Part shown: piece by piece, positions 7,988-16,445 of the stretch
How the letters are laid out: the number at the start of each line of letters is the position of its first letter
How positions within the stretch are numbered: the first letter of the stretch is position 1
Assembly: GCF_004328625.1 (NCBI RefSeq)
Contig: NZ_CP032229.1
Coordinates: 5,332,001 to 5,396,000, forward strand
DNA: 64,000 bases
From: Streptomyces seoulensis
GTDB lineage: Bacteria; Actinomycetota; Actinomycetes; Streptomycetales; Streptomycetaceae
Reading direction: 5' to 3'
Notes under the pieces: model-generated
What the model saw: only the letters and a program-made list of their open reading frames with translations
Told to the model about the DNA's origin: nothing
Databases searched by the model: none
Program-made: the position numbers and the translations under genes

Positions 7988-10165
7988 ATGCACAGCAGCA
8001 CCGCCCGACACCTCAAGAGCCTGCCCGCCCTCTGCGCGGCCGTCGCCCTCGCCGCGGGCATGACCCTCGCCCTGGCCCCGGCCGCGCAGGCCGCCTCCGG
8101 CGCCGCCCTCCCGTTCACCTCGGTCGAGGCCGAGTCCGCGTCCACGACCGGCACCAAGATCGGCCCCGACTACACCCAGGGCAGCCTCGCCTCCGAGGCG
8201 TCCGGACGGCAGGCGGTACGCCTCAACTCCGGTCAGCGCGTGGAGTTCACCGTGCCGCGCGCGGCCAACGCGGTGAACGTCTCCTACAGCGTCCCGGACG
8301 GCCAGTCCGGCGCGCTCGCGGTGTACGTGAACGGCGCCCGGATCGCCAAGACGCTTCCCGTGACATCCAAGTACAGCTATGTCGACACCAGTTGGATCGC
8401 CGGGGCGAAGAGCCACCACTTCTTCGACAACGCCCGCCTCCTGCTCGGACAGAACGTCCAGGCGGGTGACAAGGTCGCCTTCGAGTCCACCGGCACCCAA
8501 GTCACGGTGGACGTGGCCGACTTCGAGCAGGCCGCGGCCGCAGCAACCCAGCCCGCCGGTTCGGTGTCCGTCGTCTCCAAGGGCGCCGATCCCAGTGGCG
8601 GTGGCGACTCCACCCAGGCGTTCCGCGACGCGATCGCGGCCGCGCAGGGCGGCACGGTGTGGATTCCGCCGGGCGACTACCGGATCACGTCCTCGCTGAG
8701 CGGGGTGCAGAACGTGACGCTGCGCGGCGCGGGGCACTGGTACTCGGTCGTGCACACCTCCCGCTTCATCGACCAGTCCAGCTCCTCCGGCAAGGTCAAC
8801 CTGCGGGACTTCGCGGTGATCGGCGAGGTCACCGAGCGTGTCGACTCCAGCCCGGACAACTTCGTCAACGGCTCGCTCGGCCCCAACTCGTCGGTGTCCG
8901 GCATGTGGGTCCAGCACATGAAGGTCGGCCTGTGGCTGACGGGCGACAACGACAACCTGGTCGTGGAGAACAACCGCATCCTCGACACCACCGCCGACGG
9001 CCTCAACCTCAACGGCAACGCCCGAGGGGTCCGCGTCAGCAACAACTTCCTGCGCAACCAGGGCGACGACTCCCTCGCCATGTGGTCCCTCAACGGCCCC
9101 GACAGCAACTCCAGCTTCGAGAACAACACCATCTCGCAGCCCAACCTCGCCAACGGCATCGCCATCTACGGCGGCACCGACATCTCGGTGAAGAACAACC
9201 TGGTCTCCGACACCAACGCCCTCGGCAGCGGGATCGCCATCTCCAACCAGAAGTTCCTGGACCCCTTCTCCCCGCTGGCCGGCACCATCACCGTCTCGGG
9301 CAACACCCTGGTCCGCACGGGCGCCGTCAACCCCAACTGGAACCACCCGATGGGCGCGCTGCGCGTCGACTCCTACGACAGCGCCATCAACGCCACGGTC
9401 AACATCACCGACACCACGATCACCGACAGCCCGTACTCCGCCTTCGAGTTCGTCTCCGGCGGCGGACAGGGCTACCCGGTGCGCAACGTCAACGTGACCG
9501 GAGCGACGGTGAAGAACACCGGGACCGTGGTCGTGCAGGCCGAGGCGCAGGGCGCGGCCACCTTCAAGAACGTCACCGCCACCCAGGTGGGCGTCGCCGG
9601 GATCTACAACTGCCCCTACCCGGCGAACTCCGGCTCCTTCGCGCTCACCGACGGCGGCGGCAACTCCGGCTGGAACAGCACCTGGGCGGACTGCTCGACC
9701 TGGCCCCAGCCCGGCCAGGGCAACCCCGACCCCGACCCGGGCCGCAACCTGGCCAAGGGCCGTCCTGCCACCGCGACCGGCTCCCAGGACGTCTACACGC
9801 CCGGCAAGGCGGCCGACGGGGACGCCAACACGTACTGGGAGTCGGCCAACAACGCCTTCCCGCAGTCCTGGACGTCCGACCTCGGCTCCGCCTACCCGGT
9901 GCGCCGCGTCGTCCTCAAGCTGCCCCCGTCCTCGGCCTGGGGCGCCCGTACCCAGACCATCGCCGTCCAGGGCAGCACCGACGGCTCGAACTTCACCACC
10001 CTGTCCGCCGCCAAGGGCTACCGCTTCGATCCGGCGAGCGGCAACACCGTCACCGTCTCCCTCCCCAGCGGCACCAGCCTGCGCCACCTCCGCCTGACCG
10101 TCACCGCCAACACCGGCTGGCCGGCGGCCCAGTTCAGCGAGGTGGAGGCGTACCAGACCTCCTGA
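7988..10165 (+). CDS. Secreted GH87-like alpha-1,3-glucanase / mycodextranase
   Basis: A 725-residue secreted enzyme. Residues 1-35 form a signal peptide ending AQA. Residues about 43-180 resemble a CBM35-type carbohydrate-binding domain. The centre is a parallel beta-helix with the Asp-rich pattern ILDTTADGLNLN and NQGDDSLAMW (Asp333, Asp337, Asp360, Asp361), whose spacing suits the GH87 active site. A Pro/Asp-rich linker leads to a C-terminal F5/8 type C (discoidin) domain. GH87 enzymes cut alpha-1,3-glucan (mutan) or nigeran, both fungal wall polymers. It ends at a strong terminator. Another beta-helix family (pectinase-like) is the alternative, but the ADG/GDD pattern and the alpha-glucoside neighbours favour GH87. 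Confidence 0.8.
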   Translation: MHSSTARHLKSLPALCAAVALAAGMTLALAPAAQAASGAALPFTSVEAESASTTGTKIGPDYTQGSLASEASGRQAVRLNSGQRVEFTVPRAANAVNVSYSVPDGQSGALAVYVNGARIAKTLPVTSKYSYVDTSWIAGAKSHHFFDNARLLLGQNVQAGDKVAFESTGTQVTVDVADFEQAAAAATQPAGSVSVVSKGADPSGGGDSTQAFRDAIAAAQGGTVWIPPGDYRITSSLSGVQNVTLRGAGHWYSVVHTSRFIDQSSSSGKVNLRDFAVIGEVTERVDSSPDNFVNGSLGPNSSVSGMWVQHMKVGLWLTGDNDNLVVENNRILDTTADGLNLNGNARGVRVSNNFLRNQGDDSLAMWSLNGPDSNSSFENNTISQPNLANGIAIYGGTDISVKNNLVSDTNALGSGIAISNQKFLDPFSPLAGTITVSGNTLVRTGAVNPNWNHPMGALRVDSYDSAINATVNITDTTITDSPYSAFEFVSGGGQGYPVRNVNVTGATVKNTGTVVVQAEAQGAATFKNVTATQVGVAGIYNCPYPANSGSFALTDGGGNSGWNSTWADCSTWPQPGQGNPDPDPGRNLAKGRPATATGSQDVYTPGKAADGDANTYWESANNAFPQSWTSDLGSAYPVRRVVLKLPPSSAWGARTQTIAVQGSTDGSNFTTLSAAKGYRFDPASGNTVTVSLPSGTSLRHLRLTVTANTGWPAAQFSEVEAYQTS

Positions 10166-10180
10166 CAGCCCCCATACCGG

Positions 10181-10205
10181 CCCGCTCCCCAAACGGGGGA
10201 GCGGG
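10181..10205 (+). terminator. Hairpin terminator of the glucan locus
   Basis: CCCGCTCCCC (10181-10190) pairs with GGGGAGCGGG (10196-10205) across a 5-nt loop, 15 bp after the glucanase stop. No T tract follows, as is common in Streptomyces. Confidence 0.75.
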
Positions 10206-10259
10206 TTCCGGTGTGTCCGGAACCGTGCCGATTGTCGGCTGAACGCCTATCGTCGTGTC

Positions 10260-10985
10260 GTGACCTACGCAGCTTCACGGGACGCGGACCCCGAGTCCAA
10301 CTGGCCGCGCGGCAGCTACCTCGGCCGGCTCACCGAGGCCGCGCTCGGGGATCTGCTGACACTCGGGCGTCCGCGCCGCTTCGGCGCCAGGGACCTGCTG
10401 GTCCGCCAGGGCGACACCGACCGGCACACCCTGCTGCTGCTCACCGGCTTCACCAAGGTCACCGCGACCGCGCAGAACGGGCGGGAGTCGCTGCTGGCGA
10501 TCCGGCTGGGCGGCGACATCATCGGCGAGATGGCGGCGGTCGGCGACATGCCGCGCACGGCCACCGTCACCGCCTGCGGCCCGGTCACCGCGCGGGCCGT
10601 GCCCCACGAGACCCTGCGCGCCTTCCTGCTCCGCCGCCCCGACGCCGCCCTGGAGCTGACCGGCATCGTCTCGGAGCGGCTGCGCTGGGCCAACAACCGG
10701 CGCCTGGAGTTCCGCGGTTACAACGTGAAGGAGCGGCTGGCCCGCATCCTGGTCGACCTCGCGGCGAGCCACGGACGGCCCGGCCGGGACGGGGTGGAAC
10801 TCGGATTCACCCTCACCCAGCCGGAGTTGGCGGCCCTCACCGGAGCGGCCGAGCCGACCGTGCACAAGGCGCTCAAGGAGCTGCGGGACGCCGAGCTGAT
10901 CGCCACCGGTTACCGCACCACCACCGTCCTCGACCTGGACCTGCTGCGCGAGGAGGCCCGGCTGCTGCCCTCGGACCTCGACTGA
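10260..10985 (+). CDS. Crp/Fnr-family regulator with intact cyclic-nucleotide cassette
   Basis: A 241-residue protein with an N-terminal cNMP-binding domain (about 20-140) and a C-terminal Crp-type winged HTH (LTQPELAALTGAAEPTVHKA, about 183-202). The phosphate-binding cassette is well conserved: IIGEM (Gly89-Glu90) and PRTA (Arg99-Thr100), the residues that hold cyclic nucleotide in CRP. GTG 10260 lies 6 nt after a TATCGT -10 element at 10248-10253, suggesting a leaderless transcript. It converges on the PycTM-like gene with a 10-bp gap and is close to a nucleotidyl-cyclase-like gene, so it could read the same signal. That link is inference. Confidence 0.85.
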   Translation: MTYAASRDADPESNWPRGSYLGRLTEAALGDLLTLGRPRRFGARDLLVRQGDTDRHTLLLLTGFTKVTATAQNGRESLLAIRLGGDIIGEMAAVGDMPRTATVTACGPVTARAVPHETLRAFLLRRPDAALELTGIVSERLRWANNRRLEFRGYNVKERLARILVDLAASHGRPGRDGVELGFTLTQPELAALTGAAEPTVHKALKELRDAELIATGYRTTTVLDLDLLREEARLLPSDLD

Positions 10986-10995
10986 CCCGGCCCCG

Positions 10996-11496
10996 TCAGC
11001 CGGTGAACGCCCGCAGCAGCACACAGAGGCCGGCCGTGATGGCCATCGCCGCCGTGCACGCGATGGCGCCGGCCGCGTAACGGCACTTGGTCACGGTGAT
11101 CGCCGCCATGAACCGGCACGCCTCCCACAGCTCCGCACTCTGCGGGCCGGGCTGTGCGATCGGCGTGGGCGCGGTGCGCGACAGGGCGCGCACGCTGAAC
11201 CGGTTGAAGGAGGCCGGGCGCCACAGCCGGGGCCGCAGCACCAGCGCCAGGCACCCCACGCCGGTCACGAAGGCCACCGCGAACAGCACCACCAGCGTGT
11301 CCAGCAGCACCCCGCTCGCCGCGTGCTGCGCCCAGGCCGAGCGCGCTGTACGCACCCAGGGTCCGAAGGAGACCACCAGGGCGGCCTGCACCCCGGCGAG
11401 CACCCCGGCCTTGCCGTCGGCGAGCTGGTGGGTGGTCTGGAGTGAGGTCAGCATCACGGCCGCGTCCTGCGGTCCGTCCTGCGCCTGGTGGTTCAT
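10996..11496 (-). CDS. PycTM-like (DUF5706) transmembrane effector candidate
   Basis: A 166-residue membrane protein starting at ATG 11496, chosen for GAGGAG about 6 nt upstream; the frame extends to 11811 but that part looks non-coding. It has a soluble N-terminal helix (LTSLQTTHQLADGKAGVLAG), then hydrophobic segments at about 30-50, 65-92 and 142-165. The ADGKA-type N-terminal signature and the LALVLRPRLW turn resemble the PycTM/DUF5706 family, the membrane-damaging effectors of Pycsar anti-phage systems that are activated by cyclic CMP or UMP. It diverges from a nucleotidyl-cyclase-like gene at 11810, the partner expected for such an effector. Most known Pycsar pairs are co-directional, so this arrangement is unusual. 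Function is inferred. Confidence 0.65.
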   Translation of the reverse strand: MNHQAQDGPQDAAVMLTSLQTTHQLADGKAGVLAGVQAALVVSFGPWVRTARSAWAQHAASGVLLDTLVVLFAVAFVTGVGCLALVLRPRLWRPASFNRFSVRALSRTAPTPIAQPGPQSAELWEACRFMAAITVTKCRYAAGAIACTAAMAITAGLCVLLRAFTG

Positions 11497-11809
11497 GCCG
11501 TCTCCTCGGTGACGCGCGAGCCCCGAGCCGGGGTGCGACCAGTAACGCGCGCTGGGGCGGAAGCCACCACCTAATTCGACGGGTTCCGGGAAAGGAGCCC
11601 GCATCCCGTATTTGTACGGGGTTCCGGGTCGCGCCGGCTGATACGACATATTCCGTGGCGGTCGAAACAACACCGGACCCGAGGCTGTTTCTGTCTCGTT
11701 TTCGCAACAGAGGTATCCGTCGATGGGCGGGAATGCAATGCTGCTTGCCCCATCTCGATCGAGGCGTTCCGACGTGCGGGATTCGATCACGTTTCCGAAG
11801 GAATAGAAC
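11497..11809. promoter_or_regulatory. Divergent control region between PycTM-like and cyclase-like genes
   Basis: These 313 bp carry no convincing gene and are visibly less GC-rich than their surroundings. They contain a 10-bp direct repeat GGGTTCCGGG (11581-11590 and 11619-11628) and a hairpin CCCGTA-TTTG-TACGGG (11605-11620) between the copies. AAGGAA at 11798-11803 is the ribosome binding site of the cyclase-like gene. Both divergent promoters must lie here; I cannot assign -35/-10 boxes with confidence. Confidence 0.45.
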
Positions 11810-12565
11810 ATGAATCGAATGAAAGGATTCTCGCGCCGCCCCCTCTTCTCGGTGGACGCGGAAGGGTACGGCCGGAGCCATCCGAGGCGTCAGCACTGGA
11901 TGCAGGAAGCCATCCACCAGGTGCTGGGTCAGGCGGCCGTGGAGGTCGGCTTCGAGCGGGAGGCGTGGCAGACGCAGCTCGCGGGGGACTCCGCCTTCAG
12001 CGTGCTGGGCGCCGACGAGTCCGAGCCGGTGCTCGTGGACGACTTCGTCCGCCACCTGGACTCCGGTCTGCGCGATGTCAACGACGGCCGCGAGGCCGGG
12101 GCCCGGCTGCGGCTGCGGGCCGCGTTCCACTACGGGGTGGCCGTCCCGGCGCGCGGCGGCTTCTCCGACCGGGGCGCGGTGGAGACCGCCCGCATCCTGG
12201 ACTGCCGGCCGCTGCGGGAGGCGCTGCGGCTCAGCCCGGCCGCGATGCTGGCCACGGCGGTCTCCCGCGAGGTCTTCCACACCGTGATCGGCGGCGCGTA
12301 CACCACCCTGCGCGCCGAGGAGTTCCGCGAGTTCCGGGTGCGGTCCAAGGAGTTCGACGACGCGGTGTGGATCAGGGTGCCGGGCGGGGACGTGCACGCG
12401 CTCCCGCTGCCGGGCGGCGACGAGCCTCCCGCGGCCCCCGCTCCGGCGCCCGCGCGGGCCGACGCCCCGGCGCGGACGCCCGTACCCGGCCAGCACTCCG
12501 AAATGGTTTTCGAAGCCCCGGTGCACGGTCCTGTCATCGGCATCATGAATCAGTACCGCCCATGA
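11810..12565 (+). CDS. Class III nucleotidyl-cyclase-like protein
   Basis: A 251-residue protein. The N-terminal FSVDAEGYG (Asp16) and AGDSAFSVL (Asp60) match the two metal-binding aspartates of class III cyclases. RLRLRAAFHYG (99-109) matches the beta-strand before the active site, and GAVETARILD (122-131) the Gly-Val-Asn-x3-Arg region. By eye the transition-state Asn is replaced (Val124) while Arg128 is kept. A Pro/Ala-rich linker (about 207-230) leads to a short tail, APVHGPVIGIMNQYRP. Such proteins occur in actinobacterial conflict cassettes. Product (cAMP, cGMP, cCMP, cUMP or none) cannot be told. It overlaps the NTPase gene by 4 bp (ATGA). AAGGAA lies 6 nt before ATG 11810. Confidence 0.65.
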   Translation: MNRMKGFSRRPLFSVDAEGYGRSHPRRQHWMQEAIHQVLGQAAVEVGFEREAWQTQLAGDSAFSVLGADESEPVLVDDFVRHLDSGLRDVNDGREAGARLRLRAAFHYGVAVPARGGFSDRGAVETARILDCRPLREALRLSPAAMLATAVSREVFHTVIGGAYTTLRAEEFREFRVRSKEFDDAVWIRVPGGDVHALPLPGGDEPPAAPAPAPARADAPARTPVPGQHSEMVFEAPVHGPVIGIMNQYRP

Positions 12566-14964
12566 ACAGTGCCGTCCCGTCCCCCGGGAACCCGCCGTCC
12601 GGGCCGGCCCCGGACGGGGAAGTGAACAGCTCCATTCCGCCCGCCGCCGGAACCTGGAAAACACCGGGAGCCGAGAGAGAACCCGGCATGGATAAAGTCC
12701 AGGGCGCCGATAAAAGGGAATCCGCGCACCCGGTACGCGATACGGAGGCACCGGCCGGGAATTCCGCGACCGCTGGGACTCGGGAGACGGGTGATACCCC
12801 CCGAGAGCCGGGAATCCCGGAATCCGCGCAGCCCGGCGCCCGGGAGGTACCGGGCCCGGAACCGGTGGACACCTCAAAAACCCGGGCCCCCGCCGAGGCC
12901 GACGAGCAGGTGTCCGCGCTCCACTCCACCTACACCACGGTCAACCAGTACCTGTACGGCAACGTCGGCCGGGGCGGGGTGACCGGGATCGCGGGCGCCG
13001 CTGCCGTCCCGATGGGCAGGGCCACCGGGCCCATGCGGCCCGAGGAGATCACCGGGCTGCTCGAACGTTACGCGGAGCCCGAAGCGTTCGCGGACGCCCT
13101 CGCCGCCCTCCGCGCGGATCATGTGGTGACCCTGACCGGCGAGTCCGGGACCGGGCGGCGCTCGGGCGCCGTCGCCCTGCTGAAGAAGGCGATGGCCGGA
13201 GACGGCCGGGTGATCGTGCTCTCCCCGGACAGCACCCTCGACCAGCTCGCGGACCGCCGCTTCGACGCGGGGAACGGCTATGTGGTGCTGGACCGCGTCC
13301 ACGACGGCTCCCTCAACGACGCGCAGGCCGACTTCGCCTGGCGCAGGGTGCAGGAACGCGTCCACGACAGTGACGCCCATCTGGTCGTCACCACCCGGCC
13401 CCGGCTGGAACGCCGGCTCCCCACGGCGGTCAGCCATGTGCCCTGGGCCGCTCCCGCCACCGAGCAGGTGCTCCGCCTCAGGCTGCGGCTCGGCGGGGTC
13501 GCCGAGGAGACGATCGCCGAGGCGGTCAAGCTGATCCGGGTCAACTGCCCTGTCGCCAAGGCCGCCGAGGTCGCCGACGGCATCTGCGCGGGCGGCGCCC
13601 CGGAGGAGGTGTGGAACGACTACGACACCGGCACCTACGACACCGTGCGCCGCTGGTTCCACGCGCCCGGCCGCACGATGCGGGAGGTCCTCCAGGTCAC
13701 CACGGTGGCCTTCGCCGCCGGCAACGGCATCCGTGCCTGCGAGGAGCTGTTCGCGCTGCTCGACGGCCATGTGGGCCGCCAGTTCGCGCGGTCGGCGGCG
13801 GGCGGCACGACCAACGCCGTCTCCGTACCGGTCGCCTCCGGCGCCGCGCAGAAGGGGAACGATCTCACCGGGAAGCACGTGAACGGCGCCGAGTCCGCGC
13901 TGTACGACAGCCGCCGGGCCATGCTGGACATCGAGCTGCTGACCCTGCGGCAGGTCCCGGTGGGCGCGGTCGTGCGCGAGGTCGTGGAGTTCGCCGCCCC
14001 TTCGCACCGGCGCTGGGTGTTCATCGTGCTGTGCTCGCTCTTCGGCTCCGAGTTCTGGAACGGCGTGCAGAAGTGGCTCAGCGGCGTGCTCAGCGAGCCG
14101 GACGCGCCCTGCCCGCCGGGCACCGTCTCCGGTGACGAGTTCGAGGTGTCCCTGGCCGCGGGGCTGGCGATGCTCGCCACCAAGGACTTCGAGGAGGTCC
14201 TCGGCAAGTACCTGATGCCCTGGGCCCAGGGGCAGGCGGGGCAACGGGGACAGGCCATGGCCGTCTACGTGCTCTGGTACATGTGCCAGAGCGACCTGGG
14301 ACTGGACACCACCGCCCTCGACATCGCACGCGGCTGGGCACGCTCCACGTCGCCCGAGCTGCGGGGCACCGCCGCGCTGGCCTTCAGCGGCTGGCTCGGA
14401 GTGCGGTTCCCCACCGACGCCGTGAAGTGGCTGTGGCACCTCATCGCCAACGAGAACGGTCAGGGTCTGGCCGCCGCCGCGCTGGCGAACCTCTTCGCGC
14501 TGCTCGTGTTCCACGACGAGGACACGTCGAGGGTGCTGGGCCTGCTCACCTACCGGCTGGACAAGCACACGAGCAGGTCCGGCCGCTTCCCGCTGAAGAC
14601 GCTGACCTACGAGGTCGTGGTGATGATCCTCAGCATCCGGGACGCCTCCGGCAGGCCCGTCGCGCTGCGCCACTTCGTGCTGCGGCCCGCTCGGGGGAGT
14701 GCGCTCCTGACCCTGTGGGCCAGGGCCTTCTGCTACTGGCCTCTCCGCCCCATGGCCGTCAAGGCGTTCGCCGACCATCTCGGCGCACTCTCGACGCTCA
14801 CCGATTCGCCCGTGGACATGGGCCGCGCTCTCGGCCGTGGTCTGCGCGAGCGGATGCCCGATCCGAGGGCGCGGCGCGCCCTGTGCATGGACCTGAGGCG
14901 GCTCACCGCCAAGAAGCAACCGCAGGACGCGATCCGTGCCCTGCTGGTCGAACTGTGCAAGTGA
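12562..14964 (+). CDS. STAND-like NTPase with degenerate P-loop
   Basis: An 800-residue protein. Residues 1-115 are disordered, rich in Pro, Glu, Thr and Gly. YTTVNQYLYGNVGRGG (124-139) is a hydrophobic/Asn-Gln patch. An NTPase core follows: GESGTGRRS (193-201), in which the Walker A Lys is Arg199; Walker B-like YVVLDRVHDG (240-249, Asp244); sensor-like LVVTTRP (274-280). The C-terminal half (about 400-800) is alpha-helical and repeat-like with Trp/Leu-rich segments, as in STAND sensors. The ATG overlaps the cyclase-like stop. The N-terminus could recruit the cyclase-like protein through the NQY-containing segment that both share. ATP hydrolysis is uncertain given the missing Lys. Role in a conflict system is inference. 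Confidence 0.6.
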   Translation: MNSAVPSPGNPPSGPAPDGEVNSSIPPAAGTWKTPGAEREPGMDKVQGADKRESAHPVRDTEAPAGNSATAGTRETGDTPREPGIPESAQPGAREVPGPEPVDTSKTRAPAEADEQVSALHSTYTTVNQYLYGNVGRGGVTGIAGAAAVPMGRATGPMRPEEITGLLERYAEPEAFADALAALRADHVVTLTGESGTGRRSGAVALLKKAMAGDGRVIVLSPDSTLDQLADRRFDAGNGYVVLDRVHDGSLNDAQADFAWRRVQERVHDSDAHLVVTTRPRLERRLPTAVSHVPWAAPATEQVLRLRLRLGGVAEETIAEAVKLIRVNCPVAKAAEVADGICAGGAPEEVWNDYDTGTYDTVRRWFHAPGRTMREVLQVTTVAFAAGNGIRACEELFALLDGHVGRQFARSAAGGTTNAVSVPVASGAAQKGNDLTGKHVNGAESALYDSRRAMLDIELLTLRQVPVGAVVREVVEFAAPSHRRWVFIVLCSLFGSEFWNGVQKWLSGVLSEPDAPCPPGTVSGDEFEVSLAAGLAMLATKDFEEVLGKYLMPWAQGQAGQRGQAMAVYVLWYMCQSDLGLDTTALDIARGWARSTSPELRGTAALAFSGWLGVRFPTDAVKWLWHLIANENGQGLAAAALANLFALLVFHDEDTSRVLGLLTYRLDKHTSRSGRFPLKTLTYEVVVMILSIRDASGRPVALRHFVLRPARGSALLTLWARAFCYWPLRPMAVKAFADHLGALSTLTDSPVDMGRALGRGLRERMPDPRARRALCMDLRRLTAKKQPQDAIRALLVELCK

Positions 14965-14978
14965 TGAAAGGTGTTCAG

Positions 14979-16445
14979 ATGAGCGACGCCTCGCCCGCAC
15001 CGTATCCGGTCGTCACGACCCGGACCCTGGAACCACCGGCCGCCCGTGGCTGGCGCGGCATGGGCACCGCCCGGCGCGAGCGCTCGGAGCTGCCCCGCCT
15101 CGAACCGCACCAGGTCGCCGTGTACCGGGTGGGGGAGGACTGGGTGGAGAGCCACGGCGACCTCGACCTCCGCTCGGAGACGGCGGTACGGGCCACCTCC
15201 GTGGCCGTGGTCGACCGGCGCCGGGACGTGCCGGTGGAAGCCATGATCACCGTGCCCTCGGCCGACGGCACCGACTGCGCCGTACGCGTCCGCTTCCGCT
15301 GCACGGCCGAGGACGCCGTGGAGCTGATGCGCGAGGGCGGACCGTCCGACGCCTCCACCGCCCTCGTCTCCTACCTTCAGGGATGCCCGGCGCTGGCCGG
15401 GGAGTACGTGCCCCACGGGGACGCGCAGCTCGCCGAGGCCGGGAAGCGGATCTGCGCCAACGTCACCGCCCACGCCCTCACCCAGCCGCCCCGGCTGCCC
15501 GGCATGGCGGTCGAGCTGGTCAGCGTCGACCTGCTCAGCCCGGGGCAACTGCGTCAACTCCAGCAGCAGTTGGCGGAACTGGAGTTCACGCGGCAGCGGG
15601 ACGCCGTGGAGCAGGCGGTCGTCCAGGAGCGCACCCGGCGGAAGCAGGAGCACGAGCAGGAACTCGCCCTGCTGACCCAGCAGCACCAGGAGGAACTCCA
15701 GCGGCGCGAGCAGGAGGCCGAGCTGAACCTCGCCGAGCAGCGGGCCGCGTACGAACGCGAGCAGGAGGCGCTCGACGTCGGCCAGGAGGAGCGGTTCGGC
15801 TCCCGCTTCGCCCTGTGGCGGGCCTACCGGCGCAAGGAGCTGACGGCCGAGCAGCTCGCCGACCGGCTGGGCAGCGCCGAGCGGGACGTGCGGGATGCCG
15901 AGGAGCGCCGGAACGAGACCCAGCGAGCCCTTCAGGAACGGCTGGACAAGCTGCTGCGCGAGGACCTGCGCATCGAGACCGAGCGGGCCGACCGCCGCTG
16001 GGAGGTGAAGCGGCAGGAGAAGGCGCGGGAGCTGGAGGCCAACCGCGAGGAGCGGCAGCGGCGCGACCAGCAGCGCCGCGAGGACGCCCTGCGCAAGGAG
16101 CGCGACGACCGGCAACGGGTCGATCGCCGCCAGGAGATGAAGTTCGAGCTGTACAAGCGGCTCGTCCACGAGGGCCACACCGCGACCATGCCCATCGACA
16201 TGCAGCGACTGCTGGAGGAACTGCTCGGCGGCACCCTGGACAGCGTCTCCGGCGATGTCCGCACCGAGGTCGAGGCCGGCGAGCCCACCCCCGACGTTCC
16301 TCCGGCGGAGGCCACCACGGACGCGTCCCCTTCCGGGACCGCGAGCGGCGGCGCACGGGACTCCGCCGACGGCGAGCGGTACCCGGAGGACGAGCACGAC
16401 CCCTACGACGTCGGTCCCGCGGGGAGGGAGGAATATGGCGACTGA
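14979..16445 (+). CDS. Prohibitin/band-7-like coiled-coil protein
   Basis: A 488-residue soluble protein. Residues about 35-190 resemble an SPFH/PHB-type domain (VAVYRVGEDWVESHGD, then VVDRRRDVPVEAMITVPSAD). Residues about 190-425 are a long charged coiled coil rich in Glu, Arg and Gln. The acidic Pro/Ser-rich tail looks disordered. No membrane segment is seen. ATG 14979 has AAAGG 7 nt upstream; an in-frame ATG at 14964 that touches the NTPase stop is the alternative. It overlaps the DUF4407 gene by 11 bp. A scaffold linking the NTPase and the membrane protein is the natural guess. Confidence 0.6.
   Translation: MSDASPAPYPVVTTRTLEPPAARGWRGMGTARRERSELPRLEPHQVAVYRVGEDWVESHGDLDLRSETAVRATSVAVVDRRRDVPVEAMITVPSADGTDCAVRVRFRCTAEDAVELMREGGPSDASTALVSYLQGCPALAGEYVPHGDAQLAEAGKRICANVTAHALTQPPRLPGMAVELVSVDLLSPGQLRQLQQQLAELEFTRQRDAVEQAVVQERTRRKQEHEQELALLTQQHQEELQRREQEAELNLAEQRAAYEREQEALDVGQEERFGSRFALWRAYRRKELTAEQLADRLGSAERDVRDAEERRNETQRALQERLDKLLREDLRIETERADRRWEVKRQEKARELEANREERQRRDQQRREDALRKERDDRQRVDRRQEMKFELYKRLVHEGHTATMPIDMQRLLEELLGGTLDSVSGDVRTEVEAGEPTPDVPPAEATTDASPSGTASGGARDSADGERYPEDEHDPYDVGPAGREEYGD

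Noticed and set aside
7988..10165. Pectate-lyase or polygalacturonase-like identity of the beta-helix enzyme
   Set aside because: The ADG/GDD aspartate pattern and the GH13/alpha-glucoside importer setting fit GH87 better; not excluded without an HMM search.
12874..15000. 708-codon minus-strand frame opposite the NTPase gene
   Set aside because: Composition is His/Gly/Arg/Asp-rich without a motif; the plus-strand gene has NTPase signatures and correct overlaps with neighbours.
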